A stretch of DNA of 64,000 bases from Malurus cyaneus samueli (taxonomy: Eukaryota > Chordata > Aves > Passeriformes > Maluridae). Location: contig VKON01000115.1 in the NCBI GenBank assembly GCA_009741485.1, positions 1 to 64,000 of the forward strand, in the 5' to 3' direction. Position 1 is the first letter of the stretch, and each line of letters opens with the position of its first letter. Positions 62,765 through 64,000 of this stretch are shown piece after piece. The notes under the pieces were generated by a model that saw only the letters and a program-made list of their open reading frames with translations, was not told the DNA's origin and ran no database searches. The position numbers were made by a program, and so were the translations under genes.

Positions 62765-64000
62765 CTGTGATCTGGCTACCTGGGGCACCCAGCCCTGGCT
62801 GGCAGGGGAAACTCAGCCCTGGCTACCTGGGGCACTCAGCTATGGCCACCTTCAGTAAATCAATCCTGGCCACCCAGGAGACTCAGCCCTGGCCACCTGG
62901 GGAAATCAGCCCTGGCCACTTTCAGCAACTCAATCCTGGGCTACTCAACTCTGCTCACCCTCTGGGGACTCAGTCCTGATCACCTTTGGCAAATCATCCC
63001 TGGCCACTTCTGGTTACTCATTCCTGGCCACTCTGGGGACTCAGCCCTGGCCATCTTCAGTAAATCAATCCTGGCCACCTCGGGCAAATCAATCCCTGGC
63101 TGGCAGGGGAAACTCAGCCCTGGCCACCTGGAACCCTGAGCCCTGGCCATCTCGGGCAAATCAACCCTGGCCACCTTTGGTCACTCATCCCTGGCCACCT
63201 TGGTCACTCATCCCTGGCCACCTCTGGTCACTCATCCCTGGCCACCTCTGGTACTCATCCCTGGCCACCTCTGGTCACTCATCCCTGGCCACCTCTGGTC
63301 ACTCATCCCTGGCCACCTCTGGTCACTCATCCCTGGCCACCTCTGGGGACTTCCCTGGCCACCTTTGGTTGCTCATTCCTGGCCCCTCTGGGGACTCTCC
63401 CTGGCCACCTTTGGTCACTCATCCCTGGCCACCTCTGGACTCTCCCTGGCCACCTCTGGTCACTCATCCCTGGCCACCTTTGGTCACTCACCCTGGCCAC
63501 CTCTGGGGACTCTCCCTGGCCACCTTTGGTCACTCAGCCCTGGCCACCTCTGGGGACTCTCCCTGGCCACCTTTGGTCACTCAGCCCTGGCCACCTCTGG
63601 GGACTCTCCCTGGCCACCTTTGGTCACTCAGCCCTGGCCACCTCTGGGGACTCTCCCTGGCCACTCTGGGGACTGTCCCTGGCCACCTTTGGTCACTCAT
63701 CCCTGGCCACCTCTGGACTCATCCCTGGCCACTCTGGGGACTGTCCCTGGCCACCTTTGGTCACTCAGCCCTGGCCACCTCTGGGGACTCTCCCTGGCCA
63801 CTCTGGGGACTCTCCCTGGCCACCTTTGGTCACTCAGCCCTGGCCACCTCTGGGGACTCTCCCTGGCCACCTTTGGTCACTCAGCCCTGGCCACCTCTGG
63901 GGACTCTCCCTGGCCACCTTTGGTCACTCAGCCCTGGCCACCTCTGGGGACTCTCCCTGGCCACCTTTGGTCACTCAGCCCTGGCCACCTCTGGGGACTC
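62765..64000 (+). repeat. ~24-25-bp minisatellite running off the window (CCCTGGCCACCTCTGGGGAC)
   Basis: About 50 units. In the right half they alternate between CCTGGCCACCTCTGGGGACT and CCTGGCCACCTTTGGTCACT, a ~49-bp higher-order dimer. The array continues beyond 64,000. Confidence 0.96.

Noticed and set aside
62765..64000. CRISPR-like regular spacing
   Set aside because: Units are contiguous with no unique spacers; it is a vertebrate minisatellite.

Overview
The window looks like bird genomic DNA. It has exon-intron genes with GT/AG junctions, many 3'-end CR1-type LINE fragments, and very dense minisatellites. A songbird or other neognath is plausible, but the species cannot be named from sequence alone. 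Two genes are recognisable and lie tail to tail, in the same arrangement as in mammals. MIS18BP1 (M18BP1/KNL2, the centromere-licensing subunit that recruits CENP-A deposition machinery) is on the + strand. The 3' two-thirds of FANCM (the Fanconi anaemia / fork-remodelling translocase) is on the - strand. FANCM continues past the right edge, so its helicase exons are outside the window.

Layout: 1-8,790 is gene-poor upstream flank with an LTR-like repeat and a large CCCAT-type array inside a CR1 relic. 8,790-22,725 is a disordered zone. It holds a CpG-rich stretch of unknown nature, two inverted copies of the MIS18BP1 promoter/first coding exon, a noisy inverted copy of the MIS18BP1 5' half (12,052-20,277) and a 25-N gap. 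22,727-31,700 is the good + strand copy of MIS18BP1: Mis18-binding SP-motif exon, SANTA domain in three exons, CENP-C-like motif, then a long exon with two in-frame tandem arrays. It ends in a frameshift and a ~675-bp poly(A) block. 33,573-38,942 carries the SANT exon and the C-terminal exons, but two exons (36,762-36,904 and 35,825-35,973) lie on the opposite strand next to a second 25-N gap. 40,272-62,103 is FANCM, from the C-terminal helix-hairpin-helix exon back to the exon just upstream of its largest exon. Its introns are packed with minisatellites, a ~1.4-kb palindromic array, and a ~300-bp tandem repeat. 62,760-64,000 is one long minisatellite.

Reading-frame phase is consistent across nearly all exons of both genes. 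This supports the models and shows that the inverted MIS18BP1 exons belong to the same transcript. The inverted duplication, the internal inversion, the fixed 25-N gaps, the poly(A) block and the single-base indels in one arm most simply mean local assembly error at VNTR-rich ends. A true rearrangement is the testable alternative. No new defence, mobile or biosynthetic system was found. The most biologically interesting items are the expanded repeats inside the MIS18BP1 and FANCM coding exons, the retained CENP-C-like motif, and the unusual VNTR density across this gene pair.
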